Below are positions 22,607 to 28,774 of a DNA stretch of 28,774 nucleotides, in pieces. The DNA lies in assembly GCA_910580155.1 (NCBI GenBank), contig CAJTWX010000011.1, forward strand, positions 1-28,774. Direction: 5' to 3'. Source of the stretch: an uncultured Alphaproteobacteria bacterium (GTDB taxonomy: Bacteria; Pseudomonadota; Alphaproteobacteria; RF32; CAG-239). The first letter of the stretch is position 1; each line of letters opens with the position of its first letter. The notes under the pieces were generated by a model. The model did no database searches. It saw only the letters and a list, made by a program, of their open reading frames with translations, and was not told where the DNA came from. A program made the translations under genes and the position numbers.

Positions 22607-23332
22607 TTATTCTAACCAATATTCAATGGTAGAAACGACACGTATGGTTTTTTCGATTTGTTGGGCTTCAAAACTATTGGCAGTTTGCTCGCGCGGGAGA
22701 ATTGAAAAAACGCCTTGGTTTGCCCGATGGATTTTGCCAACACGGCTGCCGGAGCTTTTGGCAAACTCGGCGGCGGCTTTTTTGGCATTTATGGTTGCTT
22801 GCTCGAGCATTTGGGGTTTGACGTCATTTAATTTGGTAAAGATATATGATACCGGTTCATTATAAGAAGTGTCAAAAATGATGCCTTTTGCAATCAGCGA
22901 ATCGGTTTTGGGGAGCGTTTTTTCGACTAATGCGACGTTACTGCTTTTAACAGTAATGGTTTGCGAAAGGATAAAACGTGACGAGTTCGCGTCATTACCA
23001 CGGTATGGCGTTGCCATTAAATCATTGGTTTCGATGCGTTCAATATTTATTTCCTGCGGTGTGAAACCTTGTTGCTGCAGGAAGGTGTTTATTTCGCTTG
23101 CCTGAGTGGAAATTTGCTGTTGGGCGGGGATTAGCTCGTTGCCGGTGGTCACAAACTTTAGTTTCCAGATTGCCAAGTCGGCTTTAACGTTCATTTCTGC
23201 AAGTCCTTTGACGCTGACGGTGTTATTGTTGTTTTTGCCTTGATAATAGTAATATCCAGGGAAGAAACCAGCGGCGGTTAAGCCGAGCGCTAATATGAAT
23301 GACGCTAAAACTCTGTTGTTGTCGTTTTGCAT
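22607..23332 (-). CDS. SIMPL domain (DUF541, YggE-like) protein
   Basis: 241 residues with an N-terminal export signal or anchor (VLASFILALGLTAAGFFPGYYYY, ~8-30) and then a SIMPL domain. The domain is seen as VSVKGLAEMNVKADLAIWKL, PQEINIERIETNDL, ILSQTITVKSSNVALVEKTL and AAAEFAKSSGSRVGKIHRANQG, as in YggE and related periplasmic or outer-membrane proteins. The family is linked to oxidative stress in E. coli, but its biochemical role is unknown. AAGGA precedes the ATG. It follows the flavodoxin gene on the same strand after a terminator. Confidence 0.88.
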   Translation of the reverse strand: MQNDNNRVLASFILALGLTAAGFFPGYYYYQGKNNNNTVSVKGLAEMNVKADLAIWKLKFVTTGNELIPAQQQISTQASEINTFLQQQGFTPQEINIERIETNDLMATPYRGNDANSSRFILSQTITVKSSNVALVEKTLPKTDSLIAKGIIFDTSYNEPVSYIFTKLNDVKPQMLEQATINAKKAAAEFAKSSGSRVGKIHRANQGVFSILPREQTANSFEAQQIEKTIRVVSTIEYWLE

Positions 23333-23402
23333 TATGTCTATCCTTTCTGTTATGATGATTATGTTATGTAATTCTTTTTTTGGGGTTTGGAAGAGCAGAC
23401 AT

Positions 23403-23432
23403 AAAAAAGGTTCTATTTTTTATAGAACCTTT
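23403..23432 (-). terminator. Rho-independent terminator of the flavodoxin gene
   Basis: On the minus strand the 10-bp stem AAAGGTTCTA / TAGAACCTTT is followed by a T-run (complement of 23403-23408). It starts 15 bases past the flavodoxin stop. Confidence 0.82.
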
Positions 23433-23446
23433 GGGGAATGTTCGGA

Positions 23447-24019
23447 CTATTTTTTGAACCCTAGTCCGTTTAGCCAGCCGCTGATACCCAGTGTGCGACT
23501 GCTGTATCCGACCCAGTTGTCTGTTAATACATTACAACCGGTACATTGGGCGGTTAAGTCTTTAACAGTGTTTTGCACACCGCCGCCCCCGTGGGTGATA
23601 AACGGGATGACTGTTTTGCCTTTTAGGTTGTATGAGGCTAAAAAGCTGCTGACGGCCGGAGTGATTGTTCCCCACCAGTTTGGCGAGCCGATAAAGATTA
23701 CATCGTATTGGGTAATGTCAGCAACTTTATCTTTTAATTCCGGACGATAGCCGTCGTTAATTTCTTTTTTTGCTTGTTCGGTAGTGGCGCGGTATTCTTC
23801 GGGATAAGATTGTACTGTTTCAATGCGGAACAATGTACCACCTGTCTTTTCGGCAATGGTTTCGGCTACATCTTTGGTGTTGCCGGATAATGAATAATAT
23901 GCGATGAGGATTTTTTTTGTTTCAGGCATTGTATTCTCCTTTGTTTCTGCGGCAATTGCAGGATTGATAAAAGTGGTTATTGCTGTTAACAGGGCTGTGA
24001 AGCTCAATAATTTTTTCAT
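23447..24019 (-). CDS. flavodoxin with N-terminal export signal and a second internal start
   Basis: FMN electron carrier of 190 residues. Residues 1-23 are a Sec-type signal peptide (KKLLSFTALLTAITTFINP, AIA cleavage site). The flavodoxin fold follows: phosphate loop YYSLSGNTKD, GSPNWWGTITP around the FMN, THGGGG, and an unusual CTGC pair (QCTGCNVL) near the C-terminus. Two starts have ideal ribosome sites. ATG 24019 has AAGGAG at spacing 7. ATG 23929 (Met31, after the signal) has AAGGAG at spacing 6, written by the Lys-Glu codons of the leader. The second start would give a cytosolic 160-residue form. It has its own MerR-type promoter and terminator. The signal has no twin-arginine motif. 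Confidence 0.9.
   Translation of the reverse strand: MKKLLSFTALLTAITTFINPAIAAETKENTMPETKKILIAYYSLSGNTKDVAETIAEKTGGTLFRIETVQSYPEEYRATTEQAKKEINDGYRPELKDKVADITQYDVIFIGSPNWWGTITPAVSSFLASYNLKGKTVIPFITHGGGGVQNTVKDLTAQCTGCNVLTDNWVGYSSRTLGISGWLNGLGFKK
23936..23941 (-). promoter_or_regulatory. internal ribosome binding site in the flavodoxin gene
   Basis: AAGGAG six bases before ATG 23929, inside the coding sequence and equal in strength to the site at 24027-24032 that serves the signal-peptide start. It would give flavodoxin without the export signal. Confidence 0.55.
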
Positions 24020-24052
24020 ATAATATCTCCTTTATATGTTTAAGACACGTAT

Positions 24053-24083
24053 AATGTAATTTTTAGAGGTAACTCTAAGTCAA
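24053..24083 (-). promoter_or_regulatory. MerR-type promoter and operator of the flavodoxin gene
   Basis: On the minus strand TTGACT (24083-24078), 19-base spacer, TACATT (24058-24053). The over-long 19-base spacer is the hallmark of promoters untwisted by MerR proteins. A perfect dyad TTAGAG-TTAC-CTCTAA (24078-24063) lies in it, close to the operator type known for AdhR-like MerR regulators. It overlaps the last codon of tatC. A MerR gene of this kind lies at 26530. Confidence 0.72.
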
Positions 24084-24811
24084 GCCTTTTTTTCGGCAGA
24101 GGATAATTTTTTTGCAAAAAATAATCCGAGTTCAAATAAAATGTAAGTGGGGATTGACAGCATCAGTTGGCTGACGATATCCGGCGGAGTGAGTAAAGCC
24201 GAGAATATCAGAATAGCCGTGAAAACATAAGGACGTTTGTTTTTAACAGTATTATAGCTTATAATATGTGCTTTTATAAGTGCATAGGTTATTAACGGAA
24301 ATTGGAACATTAACCCAAAGATAGCGGATAATTGCAGGCTGAGGTTGATTATGTTTGAAATACCCAGCACGGCGTGAATTTTATCAGAGGCAAAACTTGC
24401 ACCGAATTGGATAATCAGCGGCAGAATGAAAAAGAGGCAGAACGTGACGCCAATACTGAACAGAATGGCGGAAGAGATAACAATAGATTTGATAAAACGG
24501 CGTTCGTGTTCGTATAAGGCGGGCAGGATAAAGTTCCACAGTTGTCTGGCGATGTAAGGAAAGCAGAGAAGGAAGTCGAGAAAAATGGCTGTTTTTATCT
24601 GTAGAATAAAGATTTCCATCGGAGAGAAAAAATTTAGAGTTATCGGCAGGTCTTTAATGATGTGTCGGGTTAATACCTCTAATAAAGCAGGTGCAGCAAA
24701 AAGGGTTATTGGCAGAACTATGCCCAGAACAATAAAACAGCGTATGAGTGTGTGACGCAGTTCTTCAAGATGAAAAATCAGGTTTTGAGTGCTGTCTTTT
24801 GTTTCTGCCAT
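24080..24811 (-). CDS. tatC: Sec-independent protein translocase TatC
   Basis: Receptor and core of the twin-arginine translocase, which moves folded proteins across the inner membrane. The 243 residues have six membrane segments. The N-terminal FHLEELRHTLIRC (HLxELR signature) and the periplasmic-loop glutamate region NFFSPMEIFILQIKTAIFL, then FPYIARQLWNFILPALYEHERR, are conserved. Its ATG overlaps the tatA stop by one base (TAATG), giving translational coupling. The operon is polyferredoxin, tatA, tatC. Confidence 0.96.
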   Translation of the reverse strand: MAETKDSTQNLIFHLEELRHTLIRCFIVLGIVLPITLFAAPALLEVLTRHIIKDLPITLNFFSPMEIFILQIKTAIFLDFLLCFPYIARQLWNFILPALYEHERRFIKSIVISSAILFSIGVTFCLFFILPLIIQFGASFASDKIHAVLGISNIINLSLQLSAIFGLMFQFPLITYALIKAHIISYNTVKNKRPYVFTAILIFSALLTPPDIVSQLMLSIPTYILFELGLFFAKKLSSAEKKA

Positions 24812-25020
24812 TATTTGCCTTGCTTGTTTTCTTCCTGTTCGGCGGCTTTTTCCATAGTTTCTTTTAGTTCTCGTGCTTCATTTTGCAAAGCTTCCTTGGC
24901 TTTTTTATATTCATAAGAGGCAATGCCTAATGCGCGGGCAAGCTCGGGAATGCGTTTGCCGCCGAAAAGTACTAAAACAACGACCAAGATTAGAATGAGT
25001 TCGCTTATTCCTATGGACAT
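24811..25020 (-). CDS. tatA: twin-arginine translocase pore subunit TatA
   Basis: 69 residues: one membrane helix (ISELILILVVVLVLFGG), the FG hinge, then the amphipathic helix KRIPELARALGIASYEYKKA and a charged tail. No separate tatB is present, so this is a minimal TatAC set, where TatA would also do the TatB job, unless a tatB lies elsewhere. AAGGAG lies before the ATG and the gene follows the polyferredoxin stop by 11 bases. The pairing with an Fe-S protein that carries a twin-arginine motif is notable. Confidence 0.93.
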   Translation of the reverse strand: MSIGISELILILVVVLVLFGGKRIPELARALGIASYEYKKAKEALQNEARELKETMEKAAEQEENKQGK

Positions 25021-25031
25021 ATTATTTCTCC

Positions 25032-26330
25032 TTATTTAGGTAGTGTTTGTTGAGTTGTGACTGCCGCTATTTTGATGGCGGACACGGGGCAGACTGCTTG
25101 GCAAGCGCCGCAACCGATGCAGATGTTTGGGTTAATTTGCGGAAAATCGCCTCGCGGTTTGGTAATGGCTGAACGAGGGCACTCGCGGACACACAGGCCA
25201 CATTGGATGCATACATCAGGATTGACAGCTGCAAGTCCGATTTGGGTATGTTGTTTTTCTTTAAGCGTTAAACGGCGAATCGCTCCCGATGGGCAGACTT
25301 GTGAGCATTTATTGCAATTATAAGAACAGTAGTTTTTGCCATATTCTATGTGAACGGCCGGATATGTATTATCTGCTTTTTTTAAGATTTTCATCGGGCA
25401 GTTTTCAACGCACAAGTTGCAATTTAGGCATTTATTGGCAAAGTGTTCGGAGGAATCGGCTCCGGGGGGGAGCAGAAGAGTTTTTACTTTGTTTGCAATG
25501 TCTTTGCTTAATTGTAAACCGGCTTTGTAGGCGATAGCAAGTGTGGCAAAGGTGGCTGCACCTATCAGAAAGCGTCGTCGTGAAGGTGAAAAAGCCGGAG
25601 AATTGGTTGTTTTGCCGTTTGTCTGATGCCCATATTTTAATCCTTTATTGTGGCATAAGCCCAAGCATTTGAAACATTTTATACAAGTTTCATTGTTGAC
25701 GGTTTTATTTTTGAAATCTATACAGCCGGAAGGGCATTTTTGTGCGCATAATCCGCAGGCGACACAGGATTTAGCATCTATATATATTTTATTGTGTGCC
25801 TGGCGGGAGATTAGCCCGAGAATCGTTCCTATCGGGCAAATGTTTGTGCAAAATGAACGGCCTCGCCAACCAGTTAGTATGGCAATGAGCGCTAAACATA
25901 TTATACCGTATGAGGTGCCGCTTAGGGCGGAACCAAAAATCGTGTATGGATCAATTAACCGCAGAACAAAGACTGTTCCACCGAACAATGTTCCGAAAGA
26001 AATGGCTGCAAGAAAATATTTTAAGTGCCTGTTTTTTTGCGAAGGAAGTTTCTTGCGGTGAAACAACAGCAGGCATAATTCTTGAAATAGGCCTAACGGG
26101 CAGAGGGTGGAGCAGTATATGCGCCCGAAAACGGCGGTTAAAATAAAGATAAAACCAAGTAAAATGCCTGCAATCAGGGTAAATTCTGTCAGGATGCGTT
26201 GAATAAGCGGAGCAATGTTTATATCAAAAAGTTTTATGGGATAAAAAAAGCCTAATAAGCCGGCGAAATAAATTATTGCTGCAAAAATGGCGGTGAAAAG
26301 CCTGATTCGTTGTATGGTTTTACTGTTCAT
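25032..26330 (-). CDS. membrane polyferredoxin: NapH-like part fused to a Tat-targeted NapG-like ferredoxin part
   Basis: 432 residues. Four membrane segments (~10-32, 46-69, 104-125, 139-156) carry two CxxxCP motifs (YCSTLCPLG at 72-80, FCTNICPIG at 160-168), as in NapH. Two [4Fe-4S] sites follow on the cytoplasmic side (CVACGLCAQKCP and CIKCFKCLGLC, 189-226). Then SPSRRRFLIGA (248-258) is a twin-arginine motif leading into a fifth hydrophobic segment (~255-273). The rest (301-414) has four more cluster motifs: CLNCNLCVENCP, a CxxxC variant starting YCSYNCNKC, CIQCGLCVRECP and CIGCGACQAVCP. It probably moves electrons between quinol or cytosol and a periplasmic acceptor. First gene of an operon with tatA and tatC. 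Confidence 0.88.
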   Translation of the reverse strand: MNSKTIQRIRLFTAIFAAIIYFAGLLGFFYPIKLFDINIAPLIQRILTEFTLIAGILLGFIFILTAVFGRIYCSTLCPLGLFQELCLLLFHRKKLPSQKNRHLKYFLAAISFGTLFGGTVFVLRLIDPYTIFGSALSGTSYGIICLALIAILTGWRGRSFCTNICPIGTILGLISRQAHNKIYIDAKSCVACGLCAQKCPSGCIDFKNKTVNNETCIKCFKCLGLCHNKGLKYGHQTNGKTTNSPAFSPSRRRFLIGAATFATLAIAYKAGLQLSKDIANKVKTLLLPPGADSSEHFANKCLNCNLCVENCPMKILKKADNTYPAVHIEYGKNYCSYNCNKCSQVCPSGAIRRLTLKEKQHTQIGLAAVNPDVCIQCGLCVRECPRSAITKPRGDFPQINPNICIGCGACQAVCPVSAIKIAAVTTQQTLPK

Positions 26331-26379
26331 TGATAATTTTTCCGTTTTAGCTTAATAAAAGCGTAAAACAAGGAGGGAA

Positions 26380-26434
26380 TTTAATCAAGATTTTTAATTG
26401 GTTATGAGAAGTTATTTATTTTCGATTGATTAAA
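26380..26434. repeat. 9-bp inverted repeat in the polyferredoxin/merR intergenic region
   Basis: TTTAATCAA (26380-26388) and TTGATTAAA (26426-26434) are exact inverted copies 37 bases apart. A second dyad, ATTAGA / TCTAAT (26450-26455 and 26468-26473), lies just upstream of the merR -35 box. Both are AT-rich, so chance is possible. Confidence 0.4.
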
Positions 26435-26479
26435 ATTATAAAAAAATATATTAGAGTTTACTTTATGTCTAATCTTTTG

Positions 26480-26507
26480 TTGACATTTGCGGAAGGTGAC
26501 GTATACT
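26480..26507 (+). promoter_or_regulatory. promoter of the MerR gene
   Basis: TTGACA (perfect -35, 26480-26485), 16 bases, TATACT (26502-26507), 22 bases before the ATG, with AAGGAG as ribosome site. Confidence 0.7.
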
Positions 26508-26529
26508 TTTTGCGAAAAAGGAGAGTTAA

Positions 26530-26961
26530 ATGCGTTATACTATCGGACAAGTGGCAAAAAAACTGGGGATGACAGCACATACGTTGCGTTATTATGATAA
26601 AGAGGGCTTGTTACCATTTGTGAAAAAAGGTTCTTCGGGGGCACGGGTGTTTGCAGACGATGATGTTGACTGGCTATTGATTTTAGAATGTCTTAAAGCA
26701 ACCGGAATGAAACTGAAAGATATCAAGAGGTATATGGATTTGTGTCTGGAAGGGGATTCGACACTTCAGGAACGCTTGGAAATGTTTGAACGGCAGAAGA
26801 TAAGAATAGAAGAGCAGATGCGGCAGTTAAATCACTATATGGAAAAGATAGATTTTAAAATTGCATATTATACCGAAGCCGTCAAAAACGGCAGTGTTGA
26901 TATATATGAAAAAAACAAGTGTCTGGCAGAAGCTAAAAAACGTATTTTCGGGCATAAATAA
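26530..26961 (+). CDS. MerR-family transcriptional regulator (AdhR-like)
   Basis: 143 residues. The winged helix-turn-helix MRYTIGQVAKKLGMTAHTLRYYDKEGLLPFVKK (1-33 region) is classic MerR, followed by LECLKATGMKLKDIKRYMDLC and a coiled-coil dimer helix (QERLEMFERQKIRIEEQMRQL). This matches the AdhR/YyaN branch that answers aldehydes or redox stress rather than metals; the Cys set of metal sensors is lacking. It is divergent from the polyferredoxin gene. The flavodoxin promoter at 24053-24083 has exactly the type of site this branch binds, and is its best candidate target. Confidence 0.92.
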   Translation: MRYTIGQVAKKLGMTAHTLRYYDKEGLLPFVKKGSSGARVFADDDVDWLLILECLKATGMKLKDIKRYMDLCLEGDSTLQERLEMFERQKIRIEEQMRQLNHYMEKIDFKIAYYTEAVKNGSVDIYEKNKCLAEAKKRIFGHK

Positions 26962-26962
26962 T

Positions 26963-27259
26963 TTATAATATGCCGCTGATAGCATCAAAAATAGGACTGT
27001 CTATTTGTCGGGTTTGCGGTGCGTAGTTTTGTTTATTATCTGTTAAAAGGTGGTAAAAATATATAATTGCAAATAATCTTACCGAGCTGGTCAGTCCTAG
27101 TTTACTGTCTTTTCTATTATTTATCAGTTCGAGTAAATGGTTTCTTTTAATACGCTCGCGTTCACAAATTATTTCAAGTGCCTTCCATTCGGCAGCAGCC
27201 AGTCTCATACTGGTTTTTTTGTTTGAAATAAAGATTATTTTATTTGTTAATTCCGCCAT
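26963..27259 (-). CDS. ribbon-helix-helix domain protein (copy 2 of a tandem pair)
   Basis: 98 residues. The N-terminal strand and two helices KTSMRLAAAEWKALEIICERE, then LLELINNRKDSKLGLTSSVRLFAIIY, fit the RHH domain of the PF13467 type, common in Alphaproteobacteria, probably a DNA-binding dimer. The C-terminal ~25 residues are variable up to DSPIFDAISGIL. It is paralogous to the gene 15 bases upstream and read from the same transcript (AAGGAAG ribosome site). Target unknown. Confidence 0.78.
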   Translation of the reverse strand: MAELTNKIIFISNKKTSMRLAAAEWKALEIICERERIKRNHLLELINNRKDSKLGLTSSVRLFAIIYFYHLLTDNKQNYAPQTRQIDSPIFDAISGIL

Positions 27260-27274
27260 TTGATTCTTCCTTGT

Positions 27275-27565
27275 TTATATAATTCCGCGTACAGCTTCAA
27301 AAATAGGGCAATAAAGCGAATCATCGTGATGATGTTGTTGTTTACGCATTATTGAATTTTGATAATATATGATTGCAAATAAGCGTACGGAAGAGGTTAA
27401 TCCTAAGTTTTTATCACGATTCATATCGATTATTTCAAAAAGTTTTTTGCGTTTGATGTCTTCACGCTTGCAGATTGTGTCTACAGCTTTCCATTCAGCA
27501 GGCGCAAGCCGCATACTGGTTTTGCGGTCATATATAGAGATAACACGATTTGATAATGATGCCAT
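27275..27565 (-). CDS. ribbon-helix-helix domain protein (copy 1 of a tandem pair)
   Basis: 96 residues, same plan as its neighbour: KTSMRLAPAEWKAVDTICKRE, LFEIIDMNRDKNLGLTSSVR, and a closing CPIFEAVRGII that matches DSPIFDAISGIL of the other copy. The conservation of the end as well as the domain shows gene duplication rather than chance. The promoter is at 27595-27622 and AAGGAG precedes the ATG. Two copies could form homo- or heterodimers with different operators. Confidence 0.8.
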   Translation of the reverse strand: MASLSNRVISIYDRKTSMRLAPAEWKAVDTICKREDIKRKKLFEIIDMNRDKNLGLTSSVRLFAIIYYQNSIMRKQQHHHDDSLYCPIFEAVRGII

Positions 27566-27594
27566 TTGAATTCTCCTTTAATTTATTTAACTTT

Positions 27595-27622
27595 AGTATA
27601 TAGAATATTTTTTAAAATGCAA
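27595..27622 (-). promoter_or_regulatory. promoter of the tandem ribbon-helix-helix genes
   Basis: Minus strand TTGCAT (27622-27617), 16 bases, TATACT (27600-27595), 30 bases before ATG 27565. Confidence 0.55.
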
Positions 27623-27759
27623 TTATTATTTTAATTTATTGCATATTCTCTTTTTAGGTTATTTTGTGATGCTATCTTTGTGGTTCTATATAAAAAGGAT
27701 TGATTTTTATTTTTAATGTGATAATGAATTGTGTGTTGTTTTTTTATAGTGAGGGTTTT

Positions 27760-28326
27760 ATGTCTGCTGATATTATAATATTAAAAAATCTTTATTTAGA
27801 AATATATCGTCAATGTGCTTTTAAATTTATGGAACATCCTACCGGAGGGTATGCTAATATTTTTCCGAAGATTATCAACTCTTGTGAAAGCTTATTGACG
27901 AAGTGTGAAGAGGGCTATGTTGAACAATGGCATCCCGAGGATGATGAAAATGCGTTTCAAGAGGGGGATGAAGCTGAACATAGTATTGATATTGAAAACG
28001 AAATAAAAAAATCATACCATTCGGTGTGGATGAATGAGACTTTGAATCAAGATGATGCTTATTTTTTAGCAAATAAACAAGCTCGTCTTTTAGACTGTGA
28101 CGAGGGGAAAAATCCTTATAGAGCATTAAAACAGACTGTTGTTAAATATAAAGAAAAAACAACTATCAGAGAAGCGGATGTTGTGAAGCTGTTTCGGGAT
28201 ACTGTTGAATTATTGAGAGAAGAAATGCCATATGAAAGTATTGTAAATCGCGTGAACGTGTTGTTTGCAATGTACAATGAGTTTCTTAATCAAAAAGAAA
28301 AAAAAGGTATTTTATTTAGTGTTTAG
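27760..28326 (+). CDS. hypothetical protein
   Basis: 188 residues from ATG 27760, which has GAGGG just upstream. The frame is open to a TTG at 27700 but that part is a short Phe-rich run with no ribosome site. I do not recognise it. It looks soluble and helical, with an acidic middle (EDDENAFQEGDEAEHSIDIE) and Lys/Glu-rich second half. The last 15 bases overlap the end of the convergent ELM1-like gene. Function unknown. Confidence 0.6.
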   Translation: MSADIIILKNLYLEIYRQCAFKFMEHPTGGYANIFPKIINSCESLLTKCEEGYVEQWHPEDDENAFQEGDEAEHSIDIENEIKKSYHSVWMNETLNQDDAYFLANKQARLLDCDEGKNPYRALKQTVVKYKEKTTIREADVVKLFRDTVELLREEMPYESIVNRVNVLFAMYNEFLNQKEKKGILFSV

Positions 28327-28774
28327 GTATTCCGCTATTTCTTTGGCAACGTTTAATGGTTGCGGTTGTTTGTTCGTTTGGCTGAATGCGTGCGGAGATA
28401 ATTCTGTTGCATAGTTTTTGTCGTATAGTGACTGGACGAAGCGCAAATGTTTGGCGGTGAGCCAGTTGTTGCCGGTATAAATAGCAAGAGGCTTGCGGGC
28501 AGCTGTTGCCTCGCAGCACATTGAAACGGAATCACCGGTAACAATTATATTATCGGCACAAGCTAAAAAGCCAAGATACGGGTTTGCTCCTTTTGCTCCC
28601 CACAGATATGCGTAGTTTGGAATATCTGATAAGTTGTCCATTATTAACTTTTCAGCTTCGGCTCCGGTGCGGCGGGATGTCGTAATCAGGATGGAGCCGT
28701 TGTCTGTTGCTTTTATTTTTTTGATGTGTTTTGCCAGATTTGCAGCATTTTCAAGAGAAAAAGGGTGTTTTTTG
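28312..28774 (-). CDS. mitochondrial-fission ELM1 family protein, C-terminal part
   Basis: The frame stays open to the right window edge, so about 153 residues of the C-terminal part are visible and the start is missing. ELM1 family wording is clear: SILITTSRRTGAEAEKLI, then YLWGAKGANPYLGFLACADN and IIVTGDSVSMCCEATAARKP, a GT-B-like nucleotide-binding end. The bacterial members are probably glycosyltransferase-related, found widely in Alphaproteobacteria, and of unproven role. An internal ATG at 28641 is not the start, because the conserved SRRT lies before it. Confidence 0.88.
   Translation of the reverse strand, partial: KKHPFSLENAANLAKHIKKIKATDNGSILITTSRRTGAEAEKLIMDNLSDIPNYAYLWGAKGANPYLGFLACADNIIVTGDSVSMCCEATAARKPLAIYTGNNWLTAKHLRFVQSLYDKNYATELSPHAFSQTNKQPQPLNVAKEIAEYLNTK

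Noticed and set aside
25648..26061. 137-codon plus-strand frame
   Set aside because: Lies fully antisense to the polyferredoxin gene, and its Cys/His-rich look is only the shadow of cluster codons.

Overview
The window looks like ordinary chromosome from a moderately AT-rich alphaproteobacterium. The evidence is an alphaproteobacterial-type ribosomal protein L28, a mitochondrial-fission ELM1 family protein, a YdcH-like (DUF465) peptide, ribbon-helix-helix (PF13467-like) regulators, YejA/YejB transporter parts and an RquA rhodoquinone methyltransferase. Together with a Bacteroides-type Mpi invertase, a flavodiiron protein and a polyferredoxin, this suggests a low-oxygen or anaerobic, possibly gut-associated lineage related to uncultured Rhodospirillales. 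That placement is inference. No prophage, CRISPR array, insertion sequence or rRNA is visible. Genes are dense and no gene-free stretch exceeds 300 bases.

Layout. 1-5009: end of an ATP-grasp ligase, a cyclophilin, an Mpi-type serine recombinase, then (minus) a Kef/CPA2 antiporter, a DUF4422 glycosyltransferase-like protein and a YdcH-like peptide. 5223-6560: 6-phosphofructokinase, and a possible 40-codon gene between two terminators. 6568-10625 (minus): an unknown membrane protein, yejA and yejB, without yejE/yejF. 10768-13164: accA, a Ser-rich mini-protein plus hsp20 behind a foldable leader, and a GNAT acetyltransferase. 13190-15315 (minus): rsmE, a NarL/LuxR-type response regulator and rquA, tightly packed. 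15411-18594: cmk, flavodiiron protein, histidine phosphatase and Dps. 18652-22540: a hypothetical, an SDR oxidoreductase, tRNA-Arg(CCG), rpmB, a membrane hypothetical, tRNA-Pro(GGG), a stand-alone EF-Tu domain II protein and a hypothetical.

22607-26961 is the most unusual region: a SIMPL protein, a flavodoxin with both an export-signal start and a well-placed internal start, tatC, tatA, a six-cluster polyferredoxin whose fifth membrane segment is preceded by a twin-arginine motif, and a MerR regulator. The flavodoxin has a MerR-style promoter (19-bp spacer centred on a perfect dyad). 26963-28774: two tandem paralogous ribbon-helix-helix proteins, an unknown protein and the C-terminal part of an ELM1 family protein.

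How the genes may work together (inference). RquA, flavodiiron protein, Dps and the polyferredoxin/flavodoxin block fit a cell that respires with rhodoquinone when oxygen is scarce and defends itself against transient oxygen. The polyferredoxin appears to need the Tat translocase encoded next to it in order to place its last four Fe-S clusters outside the membrane, where an exported flavodoxin could act as a partner.
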